Shown: positions 6,874 to 14,829 of the stretch, piece after piece
Layout of the letters: the number at the start of each line of letters is the position of its first letter
How positions within the stretch are numbered: the first letter of the stretch is position 1
NCBI GenBank assembly: GCA_023249715.1
Contig: JAHFCA010000003.1
Location: forward strand, 1-24,483
Reading direction: 5' to 3'
Length of the DNA: 24,483 bases
From: Elusimicrobiota bacterium
GTDB taxonomy: Bacteria; Elusimicrobiota; Elusimicrobia; 2-02-FULL-39-32
Made by a program: the position numbers and the translations under genes
The notes under the pieces: generated by a model
Seen by the model: the letters and a program-made list of their open reading frames with translations, nothing else
The model's database searches: none
Told to the model about the DNA's origin: nothing

Positions 6874-8861
6874 TTAAGGATAAGTTTAGGGAGCTCTATT
6901 TTACCTTCAATCGGTTTAAAATGCCAATTGGCTTTAGCGGGACCGTTTGGATCGTCATCAATATCGTTGACCGCCACTGAAACGCCCAAAGAGAGCCCTT
7001 TTGTTAGTTCATAGATTTCTATAAAGTTCCAGGAAATTCCCACAAAGATTTCGTATCCATTTTCGGTACGTACCGACTTGCACACCACTTCGTCGCTCTT
7101 GGGAACTCTATTTTGGAACCAGGCATAGGTTAAATGCGTTCCATCGGGGAGCGGAGGAGTCACTCCAATTTGAAAGTCTCTTGGGCGCCCCCACACCAAA
7201 CCTTTTCCATCCGGGTTAACATAAATTTCTACAATGTCGGATTTATAGATGTCGGATCCTGTATGGGTTAAAGAGATCGATTGATCCGTCACTGTAGCTC
7301 TTAAATAAAGATAGCGGGAATCCCAAAGAAAACGGATCTCCGCGTTAAGATCTTTATCATCCATAATCTGCCCCATCTCTAAACTGCCATTTCTTAAATT
7401 TATTTTTTCCGCGCTATCCCATTCGGATACAGGGCCCAAAGGCATCACCCCTTCTACTCGCGGAACAAAATAGATTGGCCGGCTTCTGTCATAGGCGCGG
7501 GCGGTTCCCAATTTAAAAGCGCTATTATTAAGAGTAACCGGATACTGAATGGGTTCCTTCAATATCTTCTGATAATCGGGAATTTTAAGAAGAGCCTGTT
7601 TCACGGGTTCATATGATTGAAACTGCTTTATCACAAACTTATCTTTTAAAAAGTTAGTTAAAGAAAGGAAGAGCATGGTTTGATCTAACACTAAATAGCT
7701 ATTGGTAACTCGTCCGGTTTGAATATCTACAGAATCTCTAAAACCAAAATCCGCATATTCTCCATCAATGATATGGTGAGGTCTTGCTCCCAACTCTTCC
7801 AGTTTTCTTAAATTTTTAACAACTTCTTTAGGGAAGTATTGGATCGATAATACGGAAGCATGTGGCGTTACAACGTCGTCCCGAATTCCATTGTAACCCA
7901 AATATCCATATCCGGGAGAATCGGATGCCGACCATCCCCACACCGGAGCTCCTATCTTATCTTTATGGGTCATTTGGGCTAAAGCAAAATTGGCCGCAGA
8001 AATTCCAGGTAGAGCTCCCTGTTCATCCACAAAGAGACCGGTCATAAAAGCCATAAAGAGGCCTCCTCCCTGCCAACCCGGTTTTAAATATTCTATCCGA
8101 TACCGCTCTTCTAAATCCTTATTTAAATTTTTCCAGCTCTCTACGGGAATACCGCTCATGGCAATCGCTAAAAGACTAACCAAGCGAGAATCTGCTGCTA
8201 AAAAGTCGTAATACCAGTCTCCATGCCTCTTTTTTTCTGTATTATAACCGCCATAAAGCAATTTCCTTTTGGGATCATAAAGATCATTCCAATCTACGTT
8301 TAGAAGTTTATCACACTTTTCTTTAAGTTCGGGGAAATATTGCCTGGCTACAATAATGCCGCCGTAATAGTTTCCTAAATCTACCGTTGAAACAAAATTT
8401 TCCTTGTGAACCTTAAGTTTTTTTACGCTATTCCAAGAGTGTGGAAAATTTTTCCAGGTTTCAAACTTTCCCAACGTGTCTAAGAGTTTGTTTAGTTTAG
8501 AAAGAGCGTCCTCTCTTTTTTCGAACCCAAATTCCACGGCGCTCGCTATAGAGGCGATAGTGAAACCAATATTGGTTACAGAAGTATAGGCGTCCCGTAT
8601 GAGCGTACTGTTGTCTAAAGGAAGCGCTGTTCCAGAATCCACATAATGGTCAATACACCGGTAAGTGTCCTTAGCCAGCGTCATTAAATATTTTTTTTCT
8701 TCTCTGGAAATTCCTCCTTTTTTAAACAGGGACATCGCAAAAATTCGGCCAGGCGATAAAAGAATTAAAAAGGATAAAACTAAAGAGAAAAGAACGCCAG
8801 AGGTCAAATTTCTTTGACCTCTGGCTCCGAACTCGAGACAAGCGGATTGATCGTCTGTCAT
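6870..8861 (-). CDS. Exported PF10091/GH144-like glycoamylase with C-terminal CBM9-like module
   Basis: 663 residues. An unusually long hydrophilic N-region (1-20) precedes a hydrophobic signal or anchor segment (22-42). Residues about 60-415 match the glycoamylase-like fold shared by GH144 beta-1,2-glucanases and the central domain of cyclic glucan synthases: STVDLGNYYGG (158-168), GWQGGGLFMAFM, GISAANFALAQ, WGWSASDSPGYGYLGYNG, DDVVTPHASVLSIQYFP, GFRDSVD (373-379) and SYLVLDQTMLFLSL. Residues about 455-663 form a CBM9-like module (FLWDSRYLYLRATVTDQ, DIVEIYVNPDG, AWFQNR, ISWNF) that is paralogous to the tail of the OmpA protein at 20513. The role is probably periplasmic or surface endo-cleavage of a beta-glucan, most plausibly beta-1,2. 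ATGA overlaps couple it to both neighbours. A perfect palindrome encodes residues 13-22. An internal Met43 start would remove the signal, so the longer form is preferred. Confidence 0.8.
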   Translation of the reverse strand: MTDDQSACLEFGARGQRNLTSGVLFSLVLSFLILLSPGRIFAMSLFKKGGISREEKKYLMTLAKDTYRCIDHYVDSGTALPLDNSTLIRDAYTSVTNIGFTIASIASAVEFGFEKREDALSKLNKLLDTLGKFETWKNFPHSWNSVKKLKVHKENFVSTVDLGNYYGGIIVARQYFPELKEKCDKLLNVDWNDLYDPKRKLLYGGYNTEKKRHGDWYYDFLAADSRLVSLLAIAMSGIPVESWKNLNKDLEERYRIEYLKPGWQGGGLFMAFMTGLFVDEQGALPGISAANFALAQMTHKDKIGAPVWGWSASDSPGYGYLGYNGIRDDVVTPHASVLSIQYFPKEVVKNLRKLEELGARPHHIIDGEYADFGFRDSVDIQTGRVTNSYLVLDQTMLFLSLTNFLKDKFVIKQFQSYEPVKQALLKIPDYQKILKEPIQYPVTLNNSAFKLGTARAYDRSRPIYFVPRVEGVMPLGPVSEWDSAEKINLRNGSLEMGQIMDDKDLNAEIRFLWDSRYLYLRATVTDQSISLTHTGSDIYKSDIVEIYVNPDGKGLVWGRPRDFQIGVTPPLPDGTHLTYAWFQNRVPKSDEVVCKSVRTENGYEIFVGISWNFIEIYELTKGLSLGVSVAVNDIDDDPNGPAKANWHFKPIEGKIELPKLILK
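8796..8825. repeat. Perfect 13-bp inverted repeat within the glycoamylase 5' coding region
   Basis: Arms GCCAGAGGTCAAA (8796-8808) and TTTGACCTCTGGC (8813-8825) are perfectly complementary around a 4-nt loop. The 30-bp unit is exactly ten codons (residues 13-22 of the glycoamylase precursor), starting 36 nt after the ATG. It has no T-run on either side and so is not a standard terminator. It could be a dispersed REP-like palindrome or a translational hairpin. Confidence 0.85.
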
Positions 8862-9988
8862 GGCAAGAGTTCTAAGGCGATGCTATCGATCCAAAGAGAC
8901 CCTTTTCCCCCTTGGGGAACACTGACTGCGTACCAGACAGATTTGATATTTTTCATATCGAGCGCTTTATCATCTCCACCCCACCAATAGCCTAATTCAC
9001 TCATGGGAATTTTAACTTCTAGCCAGGTGTCGGGAGCTCCATAACTGCTCAATGGGACTTTCTTCCCAAACGTAGAGTTATCCTGGTCCACAATCTTAAA
9101 TTCTAAATTATTGTCCGTGCCGGTCCATTTCATATAGAACTTAAGGACGCTCTTTTCTGTAAGTTCAATGGGAAGAGCCTTAAAGATTTGAACCCAGCGC
9201 CCCGATCCAAAGTCGTATTCCATGCCAATGGCTTGCTTATTTTTTCCCATTGTGAGAAGAAGTTTATAGGCGGTTCCGCCATCCCCTTCAATTTTCCATT
9301 TCTCTAAAGTATCGCAATTGTCCACTTCTCCAGACGAAACTTTCCCTTGCGTGCCCATAGAAGAAGAAGCGAGTCTTAAATCATCTAAAGACACGCTACC
9401 CGCTCCGCCATTTCCGGCGGAAATGGCAAAACCAACTTGGACTACCTTTCCTAACGTTTTATCCCCACCCCACCAATAACTAAAATCGGAGGCATCAATC
9501 GTCACTAGCCCCCAGGCGTCGGCGGAATCTAAAGGAAGTTTATATCCAAATGTAGAGCCATCTTCATCGATTAGCTTTACTTCTAAATTATTGGACTTTA
9601 AGCTTTTAGATTTTAAATAGAACCGGAGCGATTTGCCTGCGATATCTCCCAGGGAAATATCCTTGGCAATGGCGATCCATTGATTCGTATCTTTTAAGTC
9701 ATAGTCTATCTGGAGCGCTTTGCCGATTTGCCCCATTCCATTGACTAGGTTGGTTTTTATCATGGTTCCTTCGGCGCTGGCGGGAAGCCAATCGTTCGCT
9801 TCAAAACCATCCACCACAATCTCTTTGGAGACTTTTACAGGCGTTGTTCCCACAGCAGCTGGCGCTGCCGACTTCGTTTTTGCGTATGGATTTTTAACGC
9901 TCTCTTTTTTTTCAATCAAGGCGCTCCAAGAGTGGTTCACTCCTAGAGTAATCAATGTGACACTTAATACAAATGCTGCTTTTTTCAT
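8858..9988 (-). CDS. Exported tandem CBM11-like carbohydrate-binding protein
   Basis: 376 residues. Signal peptide MKKAAFVLSVTLITLGVNHS with likely cleavage after WSA (about 23), then a Lys/Ala/Pro-rich linker to about 54. Two homologous beta-sandwich modules follow, about 56-207 and 219-376. Each has a DGFE/DNCD-type entry strand, a LEVKLIDEDGSTFG or LEFKIVDQDNSTFG strand, an aromatic YWWGG loop (171-175 and about 335-340) and a closing LDDL/IDSI strand. This arrangement resembles CBM11 and related bacterial sugar-binding domains; paired aromatic loops commonly stack on glucan rings. No catalytic domain is present. It overlaps the stop of the GH35-like gene and the start of the glycoamylase gene by ATGA, suggesting joint production with the glycoamylase as a periplasmic or secreted glycan-binding partner. 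Substrate is unknown. Confidence 0.78.
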   Translation of the reverse strand: MKKAAFVLSVTLITLGVNHSWSALIEKKESVKNPYAKTKSAAPAAVGTTPVKVSKEIVVDGFEANDWLPASAEGTMIKTNLVNGMGQIGKALQIDYDLKDTNQWIAIAKDISLGDIAGKSLRFYLKSKSLKSNNLEVKLIDEDGSTFGYKLPLDSADAWGLVTIDASDFSYWWGGDKTLGKVVQVGFAISAGNGGAGSVSLDDLRLASSSMGTQGKVSSGEVDNCDTLEKWKIEGDGGTAYKLLLTMGKNKQAIGMEYDFGSGRWVQIFKALPIELTEKSVLKFYMKWTGTDNNLEFKIVDQDNSTFGKKVPLSSYGAPDTWLEVKIPMSELGYWWGGDDKALDMKNIKSVWYAVSVPQGGKGSLWIDSIALELLP

Positions 9989-12180
9989 TTTCGAACCTCC
10001 ACGATGTTGTCTTTTTGTAGCTTCAGTGGTATCACTAAACCCGATCTGCGTTTTAAATGAACTCGCTTAGAGAACCACTTTTTATTTTTCCCCTTAACTA
10101 GATCTGTTGGGTTCTTTCTAATTTCTATGACCCCTTCTTTATCGACATCATGATAATTAAAGATAAATAGAAAGCCTGTCTCGCCGTTCCAACGCAAGAC
10201 GGCTTGAAGATCCCATGGTTCTATGTTCAGAATAGATTCTATATCTAACCTGTGAAACCACTCCTGAACCATAGGAACCAAATAATCAAAAATATGCTGC
10301 ATTGGAAATCCATAAGAAATAAAGGAACCTTTCCCTAAACGCCCGTAGCTCACACACGACTGCCCGCTCACGGTTTTTATGAGTGGCTTGTTTTTGTGTC
10401 CGTTGAATGTTTGTATTGGGAATTCAAAGAAACATTCCTTTCCTTTCCACAGGATCATCTCTTTCTCTTTCTTCTCGCCTAACTCTAAACCTAAAGCGGA
10501 AGCTAAAATCTTGCATTCTTTACCGGACAAATCCATAAAAGGAACTTTGGGTCCCAAGATTAATTTTCCACCCGCTTCGACATACTCCTTTAATTTGGTT
10601 TGGGTGGCGGCGTCCATAAATTCTAAACTAAAGACGCATAGACTTTCTTGAGATTGCAGTTCCTCTTTATCCAGCCTTAGGAGATCACAGAAAGTATAGT
10701 TATACCCCGCCAACTGCACTAAACGGGCAATCCCATCGTAGAAGAAATAAGTACGGTAACCCTCTAAGTTACTAGCCCAAGGACCTGTAAAATATTCTGT
10801 GGCATAGTAAGGAACATAAAAACCAATGGCGGTATCGTTTATTTTTTTTGTTCCCCCTAATGCGGCGCTATGCTTTTTAATAAACTGACCCCACTCCTTT
10901 AGAGGTTCAAAGTGATCTTTCTTTTCTTTACCATCTAATCCCACGGGAGCCTGCCAATCGTGATACGCTCCAAAAGCTCCAAACCCGGAAATATTTTCAC
11001 CGCTGGAAAACATATAACAGTTGATGCCGTTAAGACCATGCGCCACCGAAGATTTAATATTGAGCTCCACGTCGGAAGGATAAAGACGCGGGCGGTCCCG
11101 CATAATTCCCGATTGAAGCTCAGCGCAAATAGTAGGCGCTTCTTTATCTAAAAGCTTAGTAACCTCAGTGGTAATCACCACATCATGAAAATTTTCAAAG
11201 TCGAGGCGGCGCATCTGGTACGCTCCGCCATAGACCGTAAGCGGAGTTAATACAGAAAAATCTCTAAAGATGGAGGTCGTCATCGGACTAAAAACCCCTC
11301 TTCCCCTCACATCGTAATCATAAAACTGAGGTACATTGGCAGAGAGCGGCACCGTTATAGAATGGGCTTTTGCGCAATCCGCCAAGAAACGGAAATAGGT
11401 CGCATAGTATCTCCGATAAAAGAGCGCCCAATCAAAAAAGATCTGCAGATTTTGAGGGGTGACTTCTCCCTTGGGCTGGCTAATTTCGCTAAAGTCCTGG
11501 TAATGGCTTCCGTAAACGCCATTGAGAGAAGCAATATCGTTATAGAGTTCCCTTAAGAAATTCTGATATTTCTCCGAAACATAAGCATTTTCATCATACG
11601 CTTTGTGCAGCCAATGGATCATGCTAATTTCGTTACAAAGCTGTACTAGAACAATGGGCCCTCCCTCTTGAATTTGTTCTTTAGAAACAATGGGGAGAAT
11701 TTGGTCATACCATTTTTTAATATAGCTATGAAATTTTGGGTTTAAATAAGAAAGCAATAAGGCATGAGGCAAATTATTAAAACCCTTTCGTTGCACATAG
11801 ATGTCCGGATTATTTTTAAGGAGCCATTTGGGAATTCCCTCTTCTACCAATTCCGCATTGGAGACAGGCCCCACCCGAGCCGAAAAATAAAGCCCGTTTT
11901 CTTTGATCAGTTCAATAAATGTAACTAAGTCTCTTTGCGGGTGGCTTTTCCCCGTAAAATCGAACTTTCCTTCTTCGTATTCATGCCAATTCCATGGGAT
12001 ATAAGAACTCACCGTATTCAGCCCCGCAGCCTTTGCGCTTTTAAGGTGATCCTTCCAATATTTCTTAGGAATTCTAAAATAGTGAATTTCTCCGGAATAA
12101 ATAAATACAGGTTTCCCATTGATGTAAAAAGATTTATTTCCCACGCTGACTTCTTTAACTTTGTCGAGAACAGTACTCAT
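9985..12180 (-). CDS. Cytosolic GH35-like beta-galactosidase-type glycosidase
   Basis: 731 residues with no signal peptide. Residues about 10-400 are a GH35-type TIM barrel: NGKPVFIYSGEIHYFRIPKKYW, split over 21-42, then GLNTVSSYIPWNWHEYEEGKFDF. The likely acid/base is Glu184 in VLVQLCNEISM, where characterised GH35 enzymes normally have a QxENEYG-type motif; Glu354 in ICAELQSG is the best nucleophile candidate. Residues about 450-610 (IGFYVPYYATEYF; EYVEAGGKLILGP) look like the glutamine-amidotransferase-like second domain seen in GH42 and some GH35 relatives, followed by a beta-rich C-terminus. The role is probably removal of a terminal beta-linked sugar from imported oligosaccharides. ATG at 12180 has a strong AAAGGAGGAG (12199-12190) upstream. 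The gap to the GH94 gene is occupied by an inserted palindromic element. Family is good; substrate is unproven. Confidence 0.82.
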   Translation of the reverse strand: MSTVLDKVKEVSVGNKSFYINGKPVFIYSGEIHYFRIPKKYWKDHLKSAKAAGLNTVSSYIPWNWHEYEEGKFDFTGKSHPQRDLVTFIELIKENGLYFSARVGPVSNAELVEEGIPKWLLKNNPDIYVQRKGFNNLPHALLLSYLNPKFHSYIKKWYDQILPIVSKEQIQEGGPIVLVQLCNEISMIHWLHKAYDENAYVSEKYQNFLRELYNDIASLNGVYGSHYQDFSEISQPKGEVTPQNLQIFFDWALFYRRYYATYFRFLADCAKAHSITVPLSANVPQFYDYDVRGRGVFSPMTTSIFRDFSVLTPLTVYGGAYQMRRLDFENFHDVVITTEVTKLLDKEAPTICAELQSGIMRDRPRLYPSDVELNIKSSVAHGLNGINCYMFSSGENISGFGAFGAYHDWQAPVGLDGKEKKDHFEPLKEWGQFIKKHSAALGGTKKINDTAIGFYVPYYATEYFTGPWASNLEGYRTYFFYDGIARLVQLAGYNYTFCDLLRLDKEELQSQESLCVFSLEFMDAATQTKLKEYVEAGGKLILGPKVPFMDLSGKECKILASALGLELGEKKEKEMILWKGKECFFEFPIQTFNGHKNKPLIKTVSGQSCVSYGRLGKGSFISYGFPMQHIFDYLVPMVQEWFHRLDIESILNIEPWDLQAVLRWNGETGFLFIFNYHDVDKEGVIEIRKNPTDLVKGKNKKWFSKRVHLKRRSGLVIPLKLQKDNIVEVRK

Positions 12181-12196
12181 TCTGCGCCACTCCTCC

Positions 12197-12366
12197 TTTA
12201 ACCCGGATATTGCGTTAGAAAATGAGAACCGAGACGAAAAAGATAGATGTTTTTTTGAAACAAAAAAGTGAGAGAATAGTTAAAACTATTCGCGAACTTT
12301 TTTGTGAAGAAAAAATATCTATATTTTTCGTCGAATTCCATTTTCTAACGCAATCTCCGGGTTTAA
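12197..12366. mobile_element. MITE-like long palindrome with TTTAA target duplication
   Basis: Positions 12202-12361 begin CCCGG and end CCGGG, and are flanked on both sides by the direct repeat TTTAA (12197-12201 and 12362-12366). The arms 12200-12281 and 12284-12363 pair along nearly their whole length around a 2-nt centre. The outer 25 bp differ at one position; an internal 8/6-nt loop is followed by 37 aligned bases with 6 mismatches and a 12-base inner segment with 3. No transposase is encoded; the two short frames across it are products of the palindrome. Removing one TTTAA plus the element restores a 17-nt gap containing the GH35-like gene's Shine-Dalgarno sequence, matching the tight spacing elsewhere. 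The GH94 stop codon lies inside the duplicated target. Confidence 0.75.
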
Positions 12367-14762
12367 CGTCCCATTTCCACTTCCACCAGATGATTTTTGC
12401 CATCACCGTGCGGCGGTATTAAATTCGATTCTATTTTTTGACCATCTACTTTTATAAATTGAATCCCGCGGTTGACTCCAGCCCGATTCTTAATTCTAAT
12501 TTCATAACAGGCCCCTCTAAAGGTGCGGAAAATTTTTGCATCTTTCCAAGACTTAGGAAGACAGGGGTCTATTCTCAAACCGGCAAAATCGGGCTGAGCT
12601 CCTAAGATTTTATCCGTTATCGTAATAAAAAACCAATCGACAGAGCCTGTAAGCCAGCTAAACGCCCCTTCTCCATAGCGCCTATTTCCAGGCCCTATAA
12701 TATATTCCGGGAACACATACGGCTCGGTTTTATACAGTTCAATATCTTTATCTAAGGAAGCGGGCAACATTTTTTTAATCGTGTCATAGGCTTGGTCTCC
12801 TCGGCCCAGAGCGCAATCGGAAAAAGCCTTAAAGGCACCCCCATGGCAAAAAATAGCGCCATTCTCTTTTGTTCCCGGAGCAAAAGCGGTAATGCGGCCA
12901 ATGTTATGATTATATTTTGTGTAGGGCGGAGTAAATAAAACGGGCCCATAAGGAGTATCTAAATCCTGATCGATCACTTTAAGTATCTTTTTTAATTTTA
13001 CATCGTCGGGAAGTCCAGCGATGATCGCCCACGTTTGAGCGTTAAGCTGAATGCTGCCTTCTTTATTTTTTTTGGACCCCAACGGTTGTCCTAAATCATT
13101 ATACGCATAGCAATACCAATCTCCATCCCAGGCATATTTATTTAAAAGAGTTTTCATTTTTTCGTAGCGAACACGGCAATCTTTCGCCACCGATTTCTCT
13201 CCCAAAAATGTAGAAAGCTCTTCTAAATTCTTTAAGGCAACGCAAAGTCCCATCCCCAGCCAAATACTTTCTCCCTTGCCGCCAATTCCCGTGCGGTCAA
13301 AGGCATCGTTCCAATCTTGTGTTCCCATGAGAGGAAGGCCGCGCGCGCTGCGATCGATATCCTGCAAAAACTCCGTGGCTTTTTTGGCATGTTCATAGAG
13401 CGTGGCGCTGCCCCCATCAAAATATTTAACTTTTTTCTTTAATATTTTAAAGTCTCCGGTCTCTTTAAGGTAGGAGATCAGTAACATAGGAAGCCAAATC
13501 GGAAAATCACTCGGAGGCCGGTGAGTGCTAGGCCCCAAACTTAAAGACCAACCCGGCAAGGGTTGTCCATTCTTTTTTTGATGCTCGGCCAACTGGATTA
13601 ATCTTTCTTTTGCATATTCGGGGTCCAGGGGAATCATGGACCAGGCATCCTGAGATGTATTGCGATACCCAAACTCTCCCCACCCTTCGTGATAATAGGA
13701 AGCGCTCCTGCCCCAATGGTTATTCATCGTAATTTGATATTTCATCCAGACATTGACGGAACGGTTTAATTGTTCATCCGGAGTTTCTATGTGAACTCTG
13801 CCAGGATGGAGTAATTTTTGCCATCTGTTTTTAGTTTCATTTAAACTGGATTTTACATAGGAGATATCCCGATACTTATCGACTACGGCAGCGGATTTTT
13901 TTATTCCCGCTTTAATCGCCGCATCGTTTTCGCGCATTGGAGCTAACCCTATGATGACAGAAAATTCAACTTCTTCCTGCGGCTTCAAGCGGAGTTCATG
14001 CTCAAAAACTCCCACCATGTTCATTCCGCGAGCGGTGGAATTGGTGCAAGTTCCACGTTCCAGAACTACCGGATCTTGATAGCTATGGGTTTGCCCGATA
14101 AAGTTTTCATAATCTATGTCATAGCCTTTTACTTTAAGACTAGAACCCATAAATCCTAAGAAGAGATGTTCCTTCCCACCCCAAGGAAATTTACGCGTTA
14201 TAATCATTTGGTTTTCTGCGTCGAAGACCCCTTGATTTACCAAAATATAAAGATTTCTTACCGAAATTTCCGGCATCCATTGTCCCATCGACCATTCCAT
14301 AAACGGAAAAACTTTTATAGAACGCTCTCGATTGGAAAGATTTTTAATTTTAGCCAACCAAACTTCAGCCGATTCTTCCCACGGAACAAAACAGGTTAAT
14401 TCGGTAGAAACCTCCGCATAACTATTTTTGATGGTAGTATATCCTAGACCGTGACGGCATTCATAACCCTGGCTTTTCCCCACAGGCCTTACCCCGCTCG
14501 ACCAATATTGATTGGACTCTTGGTCCCGGATATAAAGATACCGCCCAGGAGTATCTTTCATGTAATTTTCCGAACTCCACCGCGACACCCGATTGACACC
14601 GGGATCTAAATAAAAACTATACCCTCCACCCGTATGAGAAATAATGGCGCAATACTTTCCATTAGAAAGATAATTGATCCACGGACGAGGCGTATCGATC
14701 CGTTTAATAACGAACTCGCTATTGTCGCTAGAAAAATTTCCGTACTCTGTATACTGTGCCAT
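12363..14762 (-). CDS. GH94 phosphorylase, cellobiose/chitobiose phosphorylase-like
   Basis: 799 residues, cytosolic. This is the second GH94 enzyme of the locus and is clearly paralogous to, but diverged from, the one at 3873. It resembles cellobiose/chitobiose phosphorylases along its length: YGNFSSDNSEFVI, TPRPWINYLSNG, ISHTGGGYSFY, GRYLYIRDQES, YECRHGLGYT, and near the C-terminus GITDKILGAQPDF-like and RTFRGACYEIRIKN segments. The proposed general acid is Asp486 in LMGTQDWNDAF. Arg367 in FGYRNTSQD, the His of GAIFCHGG and the Thr-Gly of SWLTGS are phosphate-site candidates. The QDWNDAF context differs from the ADWNDCLN of cellobiose phosphorylases, so the disaccharide accepted may differ. 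The start is ATG with AGGATAGC immediately upstream. It follows the MalG gene by 67 nt, and its stop codon lies at the edge of the MITE-like element. Family is certain; specificity is open. Confidence 0.9.
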   Translation of the reverse strand: MAQYTEYGNFSSDNSEFVIKRIDTPRPWINYLSNGKYCAIISHTGGGYSFYLDPGVNRVSRWSSENYMKDTPGRYLYIRDQESNQYWSSGVRPVGKSQGYECRHGLGYTTIKNSYAEVSTELTCFVPWEESAEVWLAKIKNLSNRERSIKVFPFMEWSMGQWMPEISVRNLYILVNQGVFDAENQMIITRKFPWGGKEHLFLGFMGSSLKVKGYDIDYENFIGQTHSYQDPVVLERGTCTNSTARGMNMVGVFEHELRLKPQEEVEFSVIIGLAPMRENDAAIKAGIKKSAAVVDKYRDISYVKSSLNETKNRWQKLLHPGRVHIETPDEQLNRSVNVWMKYQITMNNHWGRSASYYHEGWGEFGYRNTSQDAWSMIPLDPEYAKERLIQLAEHQKKNGQPLPGWSLSLGPSTHRPPSDFPIWLPMLLISYLKETGDFKILKKKVKYFDGGSATLYEHAKKATEFLQDIDRSARGLPLMGTQDWNDAFDRTGIGGKGESIWLGMGLCVALKNLEELSTFLGEKSVAKDCRVRYEKMKTLLNKYAWDGDWYCYAYNDLGQPLGSKKNKEGSIQLNAQTWAIIAGLPDDVKLKKILKVIDQDLDTPYGPVLFTPPYTKYNHNIGRITAFAPGTKENGAIFCHGGAFKAFSDCALGRGDQAYDTIKKMLPASLDKDIELYKTEPYVFPEYIIGPGNRRYGEGAFSWLTGSVDWFFITITDKILGAQPDFAGLRIDPCLPKSWKDAKIFRTFRGACYEIRIKNRAGVNRGIQFIKVDGQKIESNLIPPHGDGKNHLVEVEMGR

Positions 14763-14829
14763 GCTATCCTAACTGAATTGTTTGGGTTATTTTATGATTT
14801 TGCTCTTACGGTAAGATAAAATTTTAACT
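14763..14829 (-). promoter_or_regulatory. Intergenic gap with a small perfect dyad
   Basis: Between the MalG and GH94 genes, 14804-14816 reads TCTTAC-G-GTAAGA, a perfect 6-bp-arm dyad. No convincing -35/-10 pair with acceptable spacing is seen. It may be an operator, an RNA hairpin or chance. It does not match the LacI-family operator consensus I know. Confidence 0.25.

Noticed and set aside
8796..8825. Reading the perfect hairpin as an intrinsic terminator
   Set aside because: It lies inside coding sequence and lacks a T-run on either strand; genes continue in the same direction.
3873..8861. A broken cyclic beta-1,2-glucan synthase gene
   Set aside because: The two proteins have separate starts, ribosome-binding sites and different cell locations, with another gene between them, and there is no GT84 region.
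9720..10070. A 116-residue plus-strand open frame spanning a gene junction
   Set aside because: Antisense to two well-supported overlapping genes; composition is that of a shadow frame.
12200..12363. Reading the long palindrome as a transcription terminator
   Set aside because: No T-run follows the stem, the flanking TTTAA repeats indicate insertion, and the downstream genes appear to be part of the same operon.
12215..12422. Two short open frames of 63-66 residues on opposite strands across the palindrome
   Set aside because: They mirror one another because the DNA is an inverted repeat; no ribosome-binding sites or recognisable protein features.
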